Shown here piece after piece: positions 30,305-30,708 of a stretch of 30,708 nucleotides of DNA (within the stretch, counting starts at the first letter, position 1; each line of letters opens with the position of its first letter). A model generated the notes under the pieces. That model did no database searches and was not told the DNA's origin. It saw nothing but the letters and a program-made list of their open reading frames with translations. Origin of the DNA: UBA2287 sp037442025 (lineage in GTDB: Bacteria; Bacteroidota; Bacteroidia; Bacteroidales; Tenuifilaceae); the NCBI GenBank assembly GCA_037442025.1, contig JBBIRB010000031.1:1-30708 (forward strand), written 5' to 3'. Both the position numbers and the translations under genes were made by a program.

Positions 30305-30708
30305 TCATTTAATTTTTATTATCAACTCCCTTTCAACTTTCACATCAGAAGCAGACTTGATTACAGATATTACTTTAATTTCATCACCTTTGTTGAGAGA
30401 GATGTGGGTTAAAAATATTTTTAATTGATAAATTTCCCTTTCAACACCATTTTCTTCATCATAACCAATAAGTGATGGTCCATCTGTGAAAAATATTACA
30501 TCGTCCGAAAATTCATTATTAATTCTTAAGGAAATATAAAACTTATAACTTGGCTGGGATTGGCTAGATATATGCAGCTTGACCATATCCCCAATATTTC
30601 TATTCAAAGTATCTGATTTGAGGACACTCCCCTCATAGTCACTCTCGTTTTCAAAACCAAATTCAAGTAATGAATGCAACTTTTTGAGAGGATAATATAA
30701 ATATTTTT
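30305..30708 (-). CDS. Unrecognised protein, partial (5' end beyond the window)
   Basis: The frame stays open to the right window edge, so the gene is probably incomplete. The nearest in-window start is a TTG at 30679, and codons upstream of it (KYLYYPLKKLHSLLEFGF) read as ordinary protein. The visible part is rich in beta-prone sequence (KLHISSQSQPSYKFYISLRINN; VERELIIKIK) and Ser/Asp/Glu, with no catalytic motif. A small beta-sandwich domain would fit, possibly the C-terminal part of a larger protein. Function unknown. Confidence 0.6.
   Translation of the reverse strand, partial: KYLYYPLKKLHSLLEFGFENESDYEGSVLKSDTLNRNIGDMVKLHISSQSQPSYKFYISLRINNEFSDDVIFFTDGPSLIGYDEENGVEREIYQLKIFLTHISLNKGDEIKVISVIKSASDVKVERELIIKIK

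Noticed and set aside
1..30708. CRISPR array, rRNA genes, transposase or integrase genes
   Set aside because: No regularly spaced repeats, rRNA sequence, or transposase/integrase motifs were seen on either strand.

Overview
The window looks like a chromosomal segment from a member of the Bacteroidota. The evidence is a recurrent TAnnTTTG promoter -7 element upstream of many genes, including one exact TTTG-19 bp-TAnnTTTG promoter ahead of a tRNA. Further support comes from weak or absent Shine-Dalgarno sites before most starts, a tRNA without a full encoded CCA, and the protein types (a DnaK ending FEEVK, a fused RibBA, a YwqK/MORN-like exported protein, a glucosaminidase with LysM domains). 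A finer taxonomic placement cannot be supported from sequence reading alone.

Bases 1-18160 are mostly housekeeping. In order they carry a short tandem repeat, an ABC-F ATPase (-), GAPDH (+), an exported MORN-like protein (-), DnaK (-), and a panB-RluA-type pseudouridine synthase pair (+). Next come a class III adenylate cyclase with a degenerate receiver domain (+), cytidine deaminase (-), and a glucosaminidase with two LysM domains (+). A minus-strand block follows: a GT2 glycosyltransferase, ribBA and fmt, tightly packed, and then a START-like protein, an LptF/LptG-type permease and a GT4 glycosyltransferase. The housekeeping part ends with tRNA-Met(CAT), which has its own promoter and terminator.

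Bases 18160-25050 are the accessory core and the most interesting part. A 1608-residue protein fuses a DEDD-type exonuclease-like domain, a Cys cluster, a RecQ helicase and a UvrD-type helicase (-). It is divergent from a three-gene operon with the architecture of the HipBST toxin-antitoxin systems: an HTH protein, a separate HipA N-subdomain protein, and a HipA kinase domain with an S-I-S loop. The 350 bp between them are AT-rich and contain three inverted repeats, one overlapping the likely hip promoter.

Bases 25050-28460 hold two small unknown proteins, a stand-alone receiver protein, glyA with a strong terminator, and a membrane protein. From 28460 to the end there is an unrecognised exported protein, and then a small NUMOD4/HNH endonuclease-like gene enclosed by a 10-bp inverted pair (TGTTAGCGGC / GCCGCTAACA) and flanked by structured GC-rich DNA, which resembles a mobile cassette. 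The last gene, on the minus strand, runs off the right edge.
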